This document shows, piece by piece, positions 10,466 to 23,485 of a DNA stretch of 64,000 nt (position 1 is its first letter; each line of letters opens with the position of its first letter). A model generated the notes under the pieces. The model worked only from the letters and a program-made list of their open reading frames with translations, ran no database searches and was not told where the DNA came from. The DNA lies in assembly GCA_020081605.1 (NCBI GenBank), contig JAHREC010000009.1:1674001-1738000 (forward strand), given 5' to 3'. Made by a program: the position numbers and the translations under genes. The DNA is from Albifimbria verrucaria. Its lineage: Eukaryota > Ascomycota > Sordariomycetes > Hypocreales > Stachybotryaceae.

Positions 10466-12585
10466 TTACAGAGCACCGTTCGTGGCGAACGTGCCATTGA
10501 GCCTCGGGTCCTTATAAAATCCACTGGCAGTCTGTTCCTTCATCATCTTCCGCTTTGCCTCTTGCATCTTGACCATCTCCTGCATGATGCGCTTCGGCTC
10601 GTTCCGTCTCTCCAAGGGGCGGGCGAGACCGAGCCCAGCAAGGGTGTCCCAGAACGAGCAGTAGAGATAGAAGTAGAGGTTGATAGAGCCTAGGTAGATC
10701 ATGGGGAGGATGCTGAGAGGGATGTTTCCTAGGACGTAAAGTTAGCAAGATGATAAGGAAGATTTGAATGTCCTGGAACTTACCGAATAGGCCCTTACGG
10801 CGGCTGATGGTCTCCCACATCTCGGTGGTGAGGATCTCGGCGGCGCGGTCGTCCTTCCATGGCCCGCGCATACGGAACTTGGTGTTGAAACTGGATCCGG
10901 CGGCCCAGACCCACGGCAGCCTCCAGCCGTAAGGGGTAACGAGGGCCGTTTTCAGGACCTCGGTAAAGGAGGGGCGCCGTTCATGTCCTTCGCCAGCTGG
11001 TACGCATAGCTGTCATGTTCAACGCCATACGAAACGCGGGAGTCGGGTGGGTGGAGCAGACGGAAGTGCCACTCGTCCTCGGGATTAAGAGGGTTGGGGA
11101 CGCGGTTCAGCAGGTTCATGGTGAACAGCATGGCTTGCATTTCTGCCAGGGAGGGATGGCACCGAAACCGGGGCGGACGAACCCGATGAAACCAATGGTA
11201 GGGTCGTCATCCTTCCAGATGTGTCTGACGTTGGCGTCAAAGGCAACAGGGTATGGCTTGCTGCCATGGTTGTCAGGTGTGTTCAGGTAGGGGAAAGATG
11301 GGAGATATCCCGTGGCGAAGATGACAACGTCGGGCTTGACGACGGACTGCTGGATACGCTGAGCTTCTACACGACCATTGTTGGGGAAGTGCATGACGCC
11401 GTCAGCTGTAATGTGTCGGGGCCGGCGCCACGTCGATCACACGAGATGGAGGGGTATGTCAGTGTTCCAGAAGAACCGACGGATCCGGGTTGCCAGACTC
11501 CACTTGGTAGGCCGGTAGGGGTAGGAGCAGTAGTTTGAAATACGCTGCCACGCCTTGTTGAAGAAGACTGTAATCGAATCAGTAACGATTTTTTCAAGGT
11601 AGAAGAGGTTATCGATGTTGCATACCGCGAGAAGCATGAAGGCGTGGACCAAAGATTTGACCAACCCACTGGTCGACGCCGTAGGGTGAACCTCCACAGA
11701 GCCAGCAACCAGCCGGGAGGGCAACCCAGGTGTAGTAGTTCCATACCAGCATGCTGTCCCTCACCATAGGGTGAACATACATGGAGTCGAACAGGGTGAT
11801 CTGGGATGTATCAACGGGCGGGGCGAGTTCAGCCGGAGCCTCGCTGCCGAAAAGCCATGGCAGGAAGTTCTGTTCTGGGTTTCTCTGTACTCCGCATTAG
11901 CTACCTGTAGTACACCGGAACCCCAGATAATATTACTAACCTTGGGTGCGCCAAGCCATCCATCTCGATGGCATAGGAGGACCCTCTTGGTTTGTCCGGT
12001 AACAGCAAGATAGGCAATGTCTGCGCTAGTCTCGCCACTGCCAAGAATCACAACAGTCTTGTCCTTGCCGAACTGCTCTCGTGACTTGAAATGCTCAGAG
12101 TGCATCACGACAGGAACGTTTTCAATGCCAGGCAGGTCAGGAATGTGCGGGATGGAGTGAACGCCGGAGCATACGGCAATGGCATCGCATTCCCATTGGA
12201 CTGTCTCCCCGGTGGGTGTCAAATACGTGACAATGTGCTCTGAAACATGGCCTCTGCGGACGGAGAGAACTTTGGTCCCGAGGTGGATGTGCGGCCAGAG
12301 GCGGAACTTGCCGGCGTACTCGTCGAGATACTCGAGATAGCGGTTGGTAGAGAAGAAGTCTGGGTCGTCAGGTCGGGGACGGTGGTCTGAAAACGTTGTG
12401 AGGAACTTTGAGGAGACGAGCTCGCCCTCCTCGTATGAGTGATGGTAGAAGATACCGCCAATCTTATCATGGGCCTCGAATAATTTCACCTCGAGGGCAT
12501 CGATGCCGAACCGTTTCTGGGCATCGAGAAGGACCTTGAGCTGAGCGAGTCCGGACGGACCACCGCCGATGATGGCGACACGCAT
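10466..12585 (-). CDS. Flavin-containing monooxygenase (dimethylaniline monooxygenase-like)
   Basis: NAD(P)H- and FAD-dependent monooxygenase of roughly 650 aa. The start is ATG 12585 (MRVAIIGGGPSGLAQLKVLL), with the FAD-binding GxGxxG at the N-terminus. Further motifs are VVMHSEHFK (FMO-identifying region), VVILGSGETSADIAYLA (NADPH-binding GxGxxx) and VVIFATGYLPSFPYL (the FATGY motif). The C-terminal part has a hydrophobic segment (IYLGSINLYFYLYCSFWDTL) that may associate with membrane. Four exons: 11941-12585, 11626-11884, 10784-11567 and 10466-10728; introns are 55-58 bp with matching phases. At least four one-base slips are needed in the third exon, near 11447, 11411, 11147 and 10970. Substrate (amine, sulphur compound or a ketone) cannot be told from sequence. 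Confidence 0.85.
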
Positions 12586-15500
12586 TCTCGCTGGTACTGT
12601 GGGTTGCTTGATTTTGAAATTTGCAAGAGAGGGTGAGGTTGGACGATGGTGGCGAGCAAAACTAGCTCCGCCCTCGCACGTTTTATCTTTGAAAAGCAAG
12701 AAGGACGGAGGGATCTCCTGTGGCAGGCCCCTGTGGAGCTCACGACCGAGGCCAGGTGCTCGTATGCGCTTCCCCAGGACCGTCTCAAAATTCCAGCCCA
12801 TGCCACCATGCCATGCCATGCCACGCCATACTATGCTGCTCTAAGGAGGCAGTCCAATCCAGCAGAGCTACCGGTTCGTCCGAGGATTGGCAGGGCCTCC
12901 ACCAGGGGCCCTAAGGATCCCCACCATCCCGCCAGCATATCTAACCCGGTCTCATTTATGGTGGCCTGAGAAGACAGCCCAGTGCTTGCATGGGCTGGCT
13001 GTATCTAGCCCCTTCCATATGCGACATCTTTTTACCAGTTTGGTAGCAGATGGTACGTCAGTCTTGCCGGGAGGCGATACGTGTGGAATCTCATGAAGTA
13101 ATCATCGCTTCAAGCTTGCGTCGTGCAGCTGCGTCTCGACAGAACGGGTGTGGCGGGGAGCAATCCCGGTTTCCTGGTTCATGGATGCGACATTACGGAT
13201 TACAGCCGGCCAAAATCATGTACATGTACTCTGTACGTGCTGCAAAGCGAAAGGGATACGGACCGAAAGCGGAGTCGATTGGTTTGCCTTGGTTGGTCGA
13301 GTTTCGAGGTGTGGCATACCCTCCGTGGACGCTGATATGCATACCCGCTCATGGAGCCTGTCTGCTGGTGGTGTCCTCTCGCTGGCAGTCACCCAGGATG
13401 GGAACGGGACCTCCCTGAACCCAAGGCCATGGTCTTGGAAGTCTCCGTACAACGGCAGGGAACAAGGTTGTAAGGGTGTCCATGGTGGTCCTCTGTTGTC
13501 TCATTGGGTTGTTATTTTTCCCCAGCCCCTTGTCATTCCGTGGACCCCACTTAAGGGACGGGAACGGACCAAACTGTCGGGTATCACCAATGGTAGTGAA
13601 GAGGCCCGTTCAAATAACACGGCACTTCTGTCAGACTGGTTGGTTTATTTATTTGTTTATTGGTTGATTGATTGATTGACGGCAACAAACACTTGATTCA
13701 GCATCATTCTGCCCCAAGGCTGGTTCACGGAACTTTCCATGATCCCCGTCTCGTCCGTCCCACAGGCACCATATGCGCAAAAGTCCTGGTCGAGACCATG
13801 GCCGCCGTCCCGGTAGTATCCCGAGCAGCTCGTCTAGCATCGTGGCAGTTGTCTAGCATTCGGCCGCAGCAAATGACTGGGACCCAAGCATGTGGCTGCT
13901 GACCGCTTTTTCCACCGTATGCATGTGTGACATGGCGTGCATGTGTAGGACATAATGATGCAACGGGATTTCCGGCTGAACCCACTACAATGCTGGGGTC
14001 GGTCAAGGCAAGACCTGCTCGATCGTTGGGGCGACTGGCCGTCTGCGAAACAGGACGCGATGGCCAGGAAATGGGCTGCCGCGGTTTCCGATGAGAGGCA
14101 TATGATCATCACTATGGCAGGGTTGGAAATTGAGCTGATTGCCCCGAAGCCGTGTCTGCTAAAAATCCTTGCAGGCTGAGATGCAACTAACTTGGGTCAT
14201 GGGCCAGAACCATTCGGTCGAACCCTGCCTTAGCACCACGCATCGTCGAATGTTATGATTCGCCTAGCGGGACACGCGAAGGGAAAACACTCAATGAGGC
14301 AGGTTATTAGAACATTCTCTGGGGCGGCCCACTACCCGCGTAGTCGATCGCACAACACGTAACCTTGCAGGAGCCATAAACTTCCAGGATGCTGCTGCTA
14401 CGTATTGACCTGTGGGAGGGATGTGATGCCAGGGCCCCCAGACCTTCAACTGCGTTGGTTCGTGCAGACGGCTGACGGTTGAGCCGTCCGTGGGTCGTTT
14501 TCGCGCAGCAACTGGCCAGGTATTTGATTGCTCGTCAGGAGTGGCTCTGGTCTCTGCTACCGTGATGTGTGTTGCGGCACTGTCTGTCCCGATCGTTACT
14601 CGATATAGGGCATTGAGGCGTCGTATACTCGGCTCCGTCTTGGCGTACAACTGCAGCTTTCAATGGTGCGGTTACGCCAGATGTGCGTGTTCGAAAATTG
14701 ATCCCGCCGCTGGCTATGGTAGAGGCTGTACCGATGAGAGGCTCAAGGCTCGCAGAAACTTTTTGATCAAGATGAGAGGTGATCATCGAGCCCTAGAGTC
14801 CTAGACGGAGCTGGTAAATCCCAAGTCCCGATTATCGAGGTATGCGACGCAGAATCCAAGAACTGCAATCGGGTTGTTTGCAAAAGAACTGATTTTGTGG
14901 TTTCCGCCGAGGACAATGAGCGGCACTGATAGGCCAACATGTCAAGTCAAGTATTGAAAATCATGATTTGCAGAACCACAGGCATTTTCACTAAAAAAGT
15001 CCATGCTACTGGTGGTGGTCTATCTTTTCTAACCTGTTAAATGAGCTGAGGCAGATGGTGGATGAAACAAGGTGGAATCAAGGATCTCACAACCATTTTC
15101 ATGTTGAAATTGCGCATGTGTTCCTTCGGCGGATGAGGTGATCTTCACCTTGACAGTGACAAGGACAGCGCCTTCTCCACTTGGGGAAAGGTTGGAGCAA
15201 CCTGGGGTTACGGTTCAGGGTAAACTAAAGTAAGGGTGGGCGACGGGGCATTGCAAGTTCCATTTTATGCAAGCTTATGAATAGCATTGTGTTGAGGTTG
15301 AAGACTGGATGCATCTGGTATTACACTTGGGTGGTTGTCAGGTGATTTCTACTATTCTCTGGATGGCCATCATCACATGACCTGAACGTTGCTCGTGTGG
15401 TGGACATGGGACACTAGCAAGCATGGAGTTGATAAAGCATCTGCGAGTCATTTTGGCTTATGGAGAAGAAGAAGAAAAAAAAGCTAGACCAGTTCAAAAT

Positions 15501-17316
15501 AAATTTAGAAGGAAAAACGGTATGATAAGCTAGTGGAGTTTTTAATTCTAAGGGGTGATCATCTAATATCGAGAACGCTTGGATTACTGGACTTGATGGA
15601 GCAGACGGGGCATCTTCGTTAGTATGGCATACAGCGACTGGTACTAGAGGATATGTGTAACGCACGGCGACAACAACAGCAGCGTGAAGACCGTGCTTGA
15701 AGTCTCACCATAGTATCTGAAGCGTGAAGAGGCAGCGGGGATGCTAATTATGGAACACGATTGTTTGCATCAGCATCAGCATCAGCATCAGCATCATCGT
15801 CATCATCATCACCATGATCATCGCGATGGATGCCGGACTGTACCTCTGGCGAACCATGCCATGCAAGTCCCCACACATCATGAAACAAAATGTTGTTGGA
15901 CTGGTCCCTTGCACTAGGGCCCGGCACTATAAAGGGGCCAGCCAATGAGCGACATAGGGAACCGGCTCTCCGTGGCTCACCGCCTGTCCACGAGCCACAT
16001 GGCCGTTAATGGAACCACGGAACAGCCAATGGGGTTGGCCAATTAGAGCAAGGTTTCGGAGACTCGCTACCGTTGTGGGATGTAGCTGGAACGCAGCATG
16101 TCCTTTATTGTCAATAGTCCCACTTGCTAGGCCTCGTTATGGACGAGGTCTGGTCTCATCCTAGAGGTGCTAGCAGCATGCTGTACTGTACGCGAGACAG
16201 TCAACCAGGCTTTGGTTTGGGTTACGCCATTGCCCCCTTGACGGCTGCAGACATTTCGTAATCGAGCTCGGCACGTGAAGAGCAACCACGGGACGGACGG
16301 ATACCTAGGCAGGCAAACAAACACTACATACCCGTACCTTACTGGCTGCTGGTGCTGTGTTCCTCCGGGCCGTGCTGTGAGGTGTAACATTAGGGGACCA
16401 GCATCGCAAACGCCACAACGTTGACAGGCAAGGTACCTCCCTACCTGGAGAGACCCTGCAAATGCCTAATTGGGAGCACCACACGCTCAACTCTCAACTC
16501 TCAACTCTCAAGCATGCTTGATCTTACTGTCCCAAGACAGACAACCCCAAAAAGACTGACTGATCAGACACAAAAGACGACAGGTGCCAATCGTTTTATT
16601 TGGGCTCTGCCTTGCCGGTGAGACAGCGGATTGCCGAGGGCATCGCGCCTGTGGAGCTTGGTGCAAGGTACGACGGGCTGCTGCACCCGTAGCGCATTCC
16701 ATCGCCCTCTGCCATGTACCTTTCCTTAGCCGTGTCTATGTGTCTGTACTTGCGCTCGTGCCTGGGTCGCATGCGCTGCAGGATGCTAAGGCAAGGCACC
16801 TACAGCAGAGTTGCAGGATCACTCAAACGCATGCGAATAAGCCGTGACTGTTAGCTGCTAGTTATCTTACGTACATGCGTCCAGATCCAACTCTGAGTCT
16901 CTAAAGGGGCTCTGCAGAACTTCATTTCGTTCATTCACTCATTCACTGCCCGCAAGCTCCCTCTATTTGCCTCCCTTTCTGCCATCTTCACGATCCCTTC
17001 CAATCTGAATCGCCCTTGAAACAGAGCTCTGCATGGGTCGGTTCTGGTGATCGGCCGCAAAACACCTTACAGCACAGCAGAACCCCCGTCTTCCGCGCAT
17101 CGCATCCCTCCCCTTCCCCAGGGCCAAACGCCAGGCTGGGCCCATACCGAGACATCTCAGGTCCTGACTCGGGGTGCTTGTTTATGCCGTTGATCAGTCG
17201 TTAGCCATTTGCCTAGCCTCGCCCAACCCCAACCCTGGCCTCGACGGTCCGGCTAGGGGCCCAGCGCTAGCGAGTCCGGCCAAAGTTCTAAGCATCAAAT
17301 TTCGACGTACCCCATA
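12586..17316. other. Long gene-free region
   Basis: About 4.7 kb without a supportable gene on either strand. Open frames such as 13148-13675 (+) lack recognisable motifs or plausible composition. The region holds short simple repeats: CATGC-type near 12806-12830, GATT near 13664, and the CAGCAT tract near 15768. The last ~400 bp, C-rich, precede the Sec7 gene start. Confidence 0.55.
15768..15822. repeat. CAGCAT/CAT microsatellite
   Basis: A CAT followed by four CAGCAT units (15768-15794) grades into an imperfect CAT/CGT tract to about 15822. It lies in gene-free DNA. Confidence 0.85.
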
Positions 17317-20300
17317 ATGTCTTCCAACAATCGTCCTCGTCGTAACAGTAGTCGACGGAACACGCCCCTTACCTTGTGGCCCAAGGTCACCTCTCCCACT
17401 CCGCCGCCTGATCGCAAGCCACCGCCTGCTCCTAGCCCAAAGCCCAGCAGTAGTAAACAGCTCCCGGCCCGCGGCCCAGATGCCCCGTCCTCTAAGAAGC
17501 CTGGTCCTGTCGAAGATACTTCAGACGAAGACGACCAAGAAGACGACGACGACGACGACATGACGGACCGCCGAGCAACCCGTGCCCCCGACCGGGACTC
17601 CACGACCTCTCCCTCTCCCTCGAGACGTCACCCGCGACTCGCTCGTGAACAACATGCTCCTTTCCCTCGATCAGATGTCCCTTGGCCAATCCTTCTCGGC
17701 CTTTGGCACCGGAGGTAGCACCACCACATACGACGACGCCAGCTCACGGCCCTTCGAGGCATTGAGGTCGTTGAACAGCAATTCGGCAGGTCGCCAGCAC
17801 CAGGGCCACCAGTACTCGTACAGCTCGGACCTGGACGGCGGCGACGACTCCAGCCGATTGTCCAGCCAGACGTCGCGCGGGCGCCGCAGCAACAGCAGCT
17901 CCAACTTCCAGTCCAGCTTCCCCAAGCTCAACAGCGTTTTCGAGTCGTCCGGGCGCGGCCAGGCGGGGACCGGGCGCGGCATGCATTCGCGTAGCAAAAG
18001 GGTAGCAGCAGCAGCGCAAGCATTGATGCAGGATACAGCGGCGGCCAGCGTCGGACCCGGGGCGTGGGTCGGTCTGCCAGCTTCGATTACAGCCCCCAAC
18101 GGCAGCCGCTGCCACAGCTCCATTCCAACTCCTCCATCTCACCCTTCCGCGTCGACCTCCCCAGTGCCATCTACACCGGCGATGACTACGACGACGCCGC
18201 GCCCACGCCCACCATTCCCAGCGGTCCACGCCGCCTGCCCTCGACCCCTGTCGGTCCTCCTCCCCGCTGCAGCCTGCAGGCCCTGCGGAGTCGCCCACAG
18301 TCGCCGTAGACCGCCCGCGCAGCATCAGCCGCTCCGTCAAGAGCTCCTCCAGCCGCAAGGGTCCTCCTGTCCTTTACGAGCCCGCGCCCGCTGTGCCTCC
18401 TCTCAACATGGACTCTGCACCCGCGCCTCACGTCGGTTACGAAAAGTCAAAGGAAGCCATGCGCGATGCCGCACCCGCCGCCGCCGCGCCCGCTGCTGCC
18501 AAGGAAAAGACTGGCTTCTTCTGGCGTGTCTTTGGTGGTGGCTCCAAGAGCGCGCCCAACGTTGCTGCCAAAGCCAACGCCTCGCCCGCTCAATCGCAGC
18601 AGCCTTCCTCCACCGCGCCTCCCTCCGGCGACGCTTCCTCCTCTCACTCGAACCGTCCCACCCTACAAAAGAAGACGTCGGCCTTTTTCCGTCGTCGCCG
18701 GAAATCAATCCACGACGATGCGCCACCTGTCCCCATCGCAAACGTGCCGCCCCAGTTCCCACCGTCCCGGTCAACATCCACCCCGAGCCGAGAAAGACAG
18801 AAGAGAAGCGCCCAGATAGCCCCGTAAGCAGCTTGCGCAACGTGATGAGCCCGTATCTTCACGACAGTCCCGCGACGCTCGCCAATTCACCCGCAGGCCC
18901 GCTGAACGACATCACCAACAAACACAACCGTTCTGCGCAGGACGAGAGGGAGCCTTACAAGCGTGATTTCTCTCCGGAATACGAGCCAAGTCCCACGGCA
19001 AGAATACGAAAGGTCAATGCCGAAAAGGAGCCTCCCGATGGGATGACACGCCCACCAAGGCTGCACCGCAACGGCCGCCGGTAGAGAAGAAGGCCACAAC
19101 CGACACCTTCTTGAACCTCGACGGCGGAAGCGATAATGACGACTCGCCGCAGCGTTCACGAACCACGTCCCCAAGGAGAACGTCAAACGGGGCAGGTCGC
19201 CGCGAGAATCGAGCAGACCAAGAGACGAAGCCCGACCGACAGATGCTTCAACGGAGCGAAAGTCTGAGAAGCGCCGCAACCGTCCTGAGCTGAGGCTTCC
19301 GCTCGAGGGCACCAGGGCGAGCAGCCCAGCCACTTCGACTGGCACCGATTACAACACCGCGCCAAGCGGGCCACCCAGTGTTCGCGTCGAAGCTTCCAAT
19401 GAACCCAGCCCTGCCCTGGTGGGTGGTGCCAAGCCATCCAAAAGCCGTGGGCTTGATGAACCCGAAGTTGTCATTGGTGAGCCGACCGAGGACGAGAGAC
19501 GCAAGGCACAGCAAATCTACGATGGCAACGAGGACTTTATACAAAAGGACAAGGCTGCTGGCTGGATGGGTGAAGAGGGATCCATTCGACAGCGCACCCT
19601 CCAGGCCTACATGGAGCTGTACGACTTTACGGATCAGAACCTTGTCAATGCTCTCCGCCAAATCTGCGGTAGACTTGTTCTGCGTGCCGAGACTCAGCAG
19701 GTGGATCGTATTCTTGTTGCTTTCTCAAAGCGTTGGTGCCAATGCAACCCCGACATGGGTTCAAGGCAAACGGTAAGGCCTATAATCGAGTTTTTTAAGA
19801 GCCCTCGACTGACTTGTGCTAGATGTCATCCACACTATTTGCTATTCCATCATGCTTTTGAATACAGATCTCCACGTGGCAGATATTGAACAGAAGATGA
19901 CGCGAAGTCAATTTATCAAGAACACCATGACTACCATAACCCAAGCCCTAGCTGAATCGGCACCCAATGCATTCTCACGCCCAAGCATCTTACCTGAGAA
20001 GCGCCTAACTGATCGACCGTCTTCACCCGAACCAGACAGAAAAACATTTAGGCATTCTTTCCGGCCACCTCCTCGTGAGAACTCGGGAAGCGAGAATGTT
20101 GACGACGCAAACTCATTGGTCAAGAACCCATTCAATGGTTCCAAGAAGGCCTGGGAGGAGCAAATGGAGCTCGTTTTGAAGGGAATCTATACATCTATTC
20201 GTGACGAGCGATTGCCTCTCTTTGGAGCCGACCCTGAACGACATATCCCTTCAGCGCCATCTCAGAACAGTCTTTCAGTTATAGGATTGCTCAAGAGGAC

Positions 20301-21770
20301 CCCAGTGTCCTGAGCAAGGCTCCTTCCGAAAGCCAGCTTTCTATGCGAGGACGTGCGGAAAGCAGCCGCAACAATGCTGCGCGATGGGGTTCCAAGAGCC
20401 GTTCTAGAGTGCACACTGGCAGGCCAGGATTCTCCTCGAGCCGCACCAGCTTCGAAGACGAGCATTCTGTTTTCAGTCCTGCCATGTCTTCAGCAACTTG
20501 GAGTCGGTACTCGCTAGGACGAACCCAGACGTCGGTGTCACAGGACTCTTTAGGCTCTTCCATGCCAAGAGGCAACTTCCAGCAATCAATTGGATTTGCA
20601 AATGCTTTGAGCCAGGCAATCATAAGAGATGAAGATGCAAGCGGACTTGAGCGATCGGCGTCCATGGTGAGCAGTGAAATCCCGGCGGCTCACCTACTTG
20701 AGGATGAGTCGCTTGAGCTCGCCGGGCCACCGTGGATGAAGGAAGGCATGGTTATTCACAAGCACCACTTGGATGGTGTGGACAAGAAAGCCAAGGACCG
20801 CAACTGGACAGAGGTGTTTGCCGTCATCCAGAAAGGTCGCATGAGCCTCTTCTCCTTCACGCAAGCAAACAAGTCTTTGAGGCAAAAGAACAGATTGAAC
20901 ACAGGCAAAAATACTGTGGTTGGTGGCGGCAACTGGCAGGACAATGCCACCGGCATGGGCTCATTTGACCTGCGTCAGACCTTGGCGTCCGCCCTGCCCT
21001 CGCCTGGCTATTCTCGAACGAGACCCCACGTGTGGGCGCTGAGTCTACCAACTGGCGCTGTCCATTTATTCCAGGTCGGTACGCCAGAGATTATTAAGGA
21101 GTTCGTTACGACCGTGAACTATTGGAGTTCACGTCTGAGCACACACCCGTTGGTCGGCGGTATAAGCAACGTCGAATACGGGTGGAGTAATTCTATTGTG
21201 AATAATGCCCTTGTGGCAGCGATCAACGAGTCTTCGTCGAAAACGGAGCGGCCAGGAAGTGCAGCCACAGGCCGTAGGTCAAGCATTCAAAGCGCTAGCT
21301 TACGGTCTTTCAGCTTCGATCAGGGCCCTGGCGGCTTCACTCACAGTGGTGGTCGCAGTAAGCTTCCCGGCGATCGCGTACACATCGCGGAGTGGTCGCC
21401 GCCTACGCAGAGCATGCGACCAAGTAACGCCGCCGAGGCTGACCAGCTTGCAACGCTCAGTGCGTATGTGAAGAGCATTGAGGATGATCTGCAAGCTCAC
21501 AACCAGCTTCGCAGCCCCATGCTTCTCGCCTTCACGCCCCGCGGCCAGAACGCCAATAAGGCCATGGCCAACTGGGAGCGCAAGAGCGCCTACCTTCTCA
21601 AGGAGATTGTCAAGTATAGGACCTATGTCGACTGTTTGCAGCAGGCTGAGGCCCGAAAGCAGGAGATCCAGGCGGAGCGCGAACTCGCCCGACGGGCGGC
21701 GAGGGGCGAACTCAGCGATGGTGACATGGAAGTGAGCGGTGATGAGGGAGACGAAACTTTACGACCTTAA
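17317..21770 (+). CDS. SYT1: Sec7-PH Arf guanine-nucleotide exchange factor (Syt1-like)
   Basis: Arf GEF of about 1470 aa acting in Golgi/endosomal membrane traffic. The N-terminal ~700 residues are disordered and rich in Ser, Pro and Ala, including an Asp/Glu run (near 17520-17560) and FFRRRRKSIHDD. The Sec7 domain follows (about 19490-19940): AAGWMGEEGSIRQRTLQAYM, LRAETQQVDRIL (catalytic Glu-finger region) and DVIHTICYSIMLLNTDLH. A PH domain is at about 20730-21150 (PPWMKEGMVIHKHHL ... NWTEVFAVIQKGRMSLFSF). A coiled coil follows (ADQLATLSAYVKSIEDDLQ ... WERKSAYLLKEIVKYRTYVD). One intron is at 19773-19822 inside the Sec7 domain. The Sec7-PH order matches yeast Syt1. The N-terminal part needs several one-base frame repairs (near 17618, 18060, 18300, 18760, 19050 and 19260), with more near 19761 and 20290, so the exact protein is uncertain. 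Confidence 0.85.
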
Positions 21771-22717
21771 CTTTCTACAAACAATGTATAATCAAGATAT
21801 TATTTGGTGTTTCCATTGCGTTGGCGTCGAGCCGGGGATCAGTTTGTTGAGATGGGTTGGGAGTATGGGTTGATGCCACGATACGCAACATATGTTTGGA
21901 AGGGCTAGCGAGCTGTTGAATACCATTTGCTTTGTGTTGAATACTTGATTATGGCTTTCTTTTGTGAATGTTGATTCTGCAGCGAATGAATCACCATGTA
22001 GGCGTGACAGATAATAGGTACTTTCAGGGAGACGTGGGCGGAAGCTGATGGCCATTTCATTTTACGCAATTTGGATAAACATAGCTTTGTCTTATTCAAT
22101 GATAACTGAATCGCCAGCACAGCAGCGGAAAGGCATGTCAGTGTTCACCGAAAACTGAGATCGGATTGCTGCTGGGTTTATTGACAACGCTTGACAATTT
22201 TCAGAGGAGGATCAATAACGATGGGCGTTGCTAAGGATCGAACTTCGTGGTCTGCCTTATCACCTCGGTAAATATAGTCCATTATACAATATCTTCATTT
22301 ACAATGAACAAGGATTTGCGATATACAAGTGTTAAGTCGTCTTCTTTCTTATTAATTTAGATAGTATTAATCTTTATTTAGAAATTTCTAATAAATCTAG
22401 AATAAATCTAGAATAAGGTTTATAAAAGAAATGATAGTATATTTACCTGCTTAATAACTTCTAATATATGTTTACCGGTTTATAAAGGCATGAATCATAT
22501 TGATAGATATTTACTATTATGGCTGTATATTCTGCGCACCTAATAACTTTGCGCCCGTTACCAGGCGATTAGTTCTGTGGGGGTGGCGCACTGAAGTATC
22601 AAGTACACTCGATCCATATCTGTGTGCACTCCCGGCACTTACACGACCATGCTTTAAACAGCAGACATATCCCATAAGCATCCAACGCTCTCATTTCTCA
22701 TAAATAAGGAACCGGTC
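21771..22717. other. Intergenic region with AT-rich island
   Basis: Convergent spacer. The part from about 22280 to 22520 is strongly A+T-rich, unlike its surroundings, with stop codons in every frame, as in old RIP-mutated or decayed repeat DNA. It contains an 11-bp direct repeat and, just before it, a tRNA-like B-box. Confidence 0.55.
22390..22411. repeat. 11-bp direct repeat in AT-rich island
   Basis: AATAAATCTAG occurs at 22390-22400 and 22401-22411 and begins a third time (AATAAG). It is embedded in the AT-rich island. Confidence 0.8.
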
Positions 22718-23485
22718 CTAGCAGTAGTTGAGCATGCTGCCAAGGGCGGTGTACTCGGCCTGGGTGACGGTCAGCTTCCAAGTGCTCTTGACCTGAATCC
22801 AGGCCGAGGCGTAGGTGCAGTAGAAGCTGGTCAGAGGAGGCTTCCAGGCGTCAGGGCTCTTGTCACCCTTCGATTGATTCACATTGTCAGTGACTGCCCA
22901 GAGCTGAGGGCTAGAGATGTCATTGGCGAAGGACTCGCGCTTGGCGGTGGTCCAGCTCGCCGCACCAGACTGTGGAGGTTATGTCAGTCTCCTGCGCGCC
23001 AACACGTCAACACCACAGATTACTTACAACCCAGGCGTTCTTCAGAGGCACCATGTGGTCTATATCTACGTCGGACGCTGCAGTCCAAGTAGCTCCATCG
23101 TATGGGCTGACCCAGGTTCCGGACGTGGCGGCGCAGCTACTATCAGTGACCACGTTTTTGCCATCTCGCTTCAGTACGAACTCCCTGTCCTAGATCAGCA
23201 TCCGCGGGCTAAAACAAAAGGCGTAAACACATACCGGCCATTGCAGGCGCCACTGATGGTAGACCAGTGGGGAATAGGTCTCGGTTGTAAGTGTTCTCGT
23301 TAGTACGAGCAGCCACAGTCAGACCAGCCAGCAGGTTGCGGGCAGTCGAACCGCTGGGGATGCCAGGCTGGTTCAATGTTAATTAGGTGGCTTAATATAA
23401 ACGGCAGGGGTTTACTTACTGGAGCAGGAGCAGGCGCCGCCAGGGCCAGGGTGACGGCGGAGAGAACAACGGAGATGAGTCTCAT
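22718..23485 (-). CDS. Secreted HNH nuclease (DUF1524 / GmrSD C-terminal type)
   Basis: Small secreted protein of about 200 aa. Signal peptide MRLISVVLSAVTLALAAPAPAP, then LLAGLTVAARTNENTYNRD, ACNGREFVLKRDG and the HNH core: ATWTAASDVDIDHMVPLKNAW (metal-binding DIDH), then SPQLWAVTDNVNQSKGDKSP (Asn and His-region equivalent). This is the family of small extracellular fungal nucleases with the DUF1524 fold. Four exons with three short introns (22970-23027, 23185-23234, 23368-23419), each with good GT/AG ends and matching phases. One base is missing in a C run near 23270 (LFP-HWSTISG). Likely roles are extracellular DNA or RNA degradation for nutrition or competition, which is inferred. The stop is TAG at 22718-22720. 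Confidence 0.85.

Noticed and set aside
13148..13675. 175-codon plus-strand open frame in the gene-free region
   Set aside because: Cys/Trp/Ser-rich, no recognisable motif, and starts in an arbitrary context; likely chance.
22200..22275. Possible tRNA gene on the minus strand
   Set aside because: Only the T-arm core is present; there is no pairing 5' acceptor strand and no D-arm, so at most a relic.
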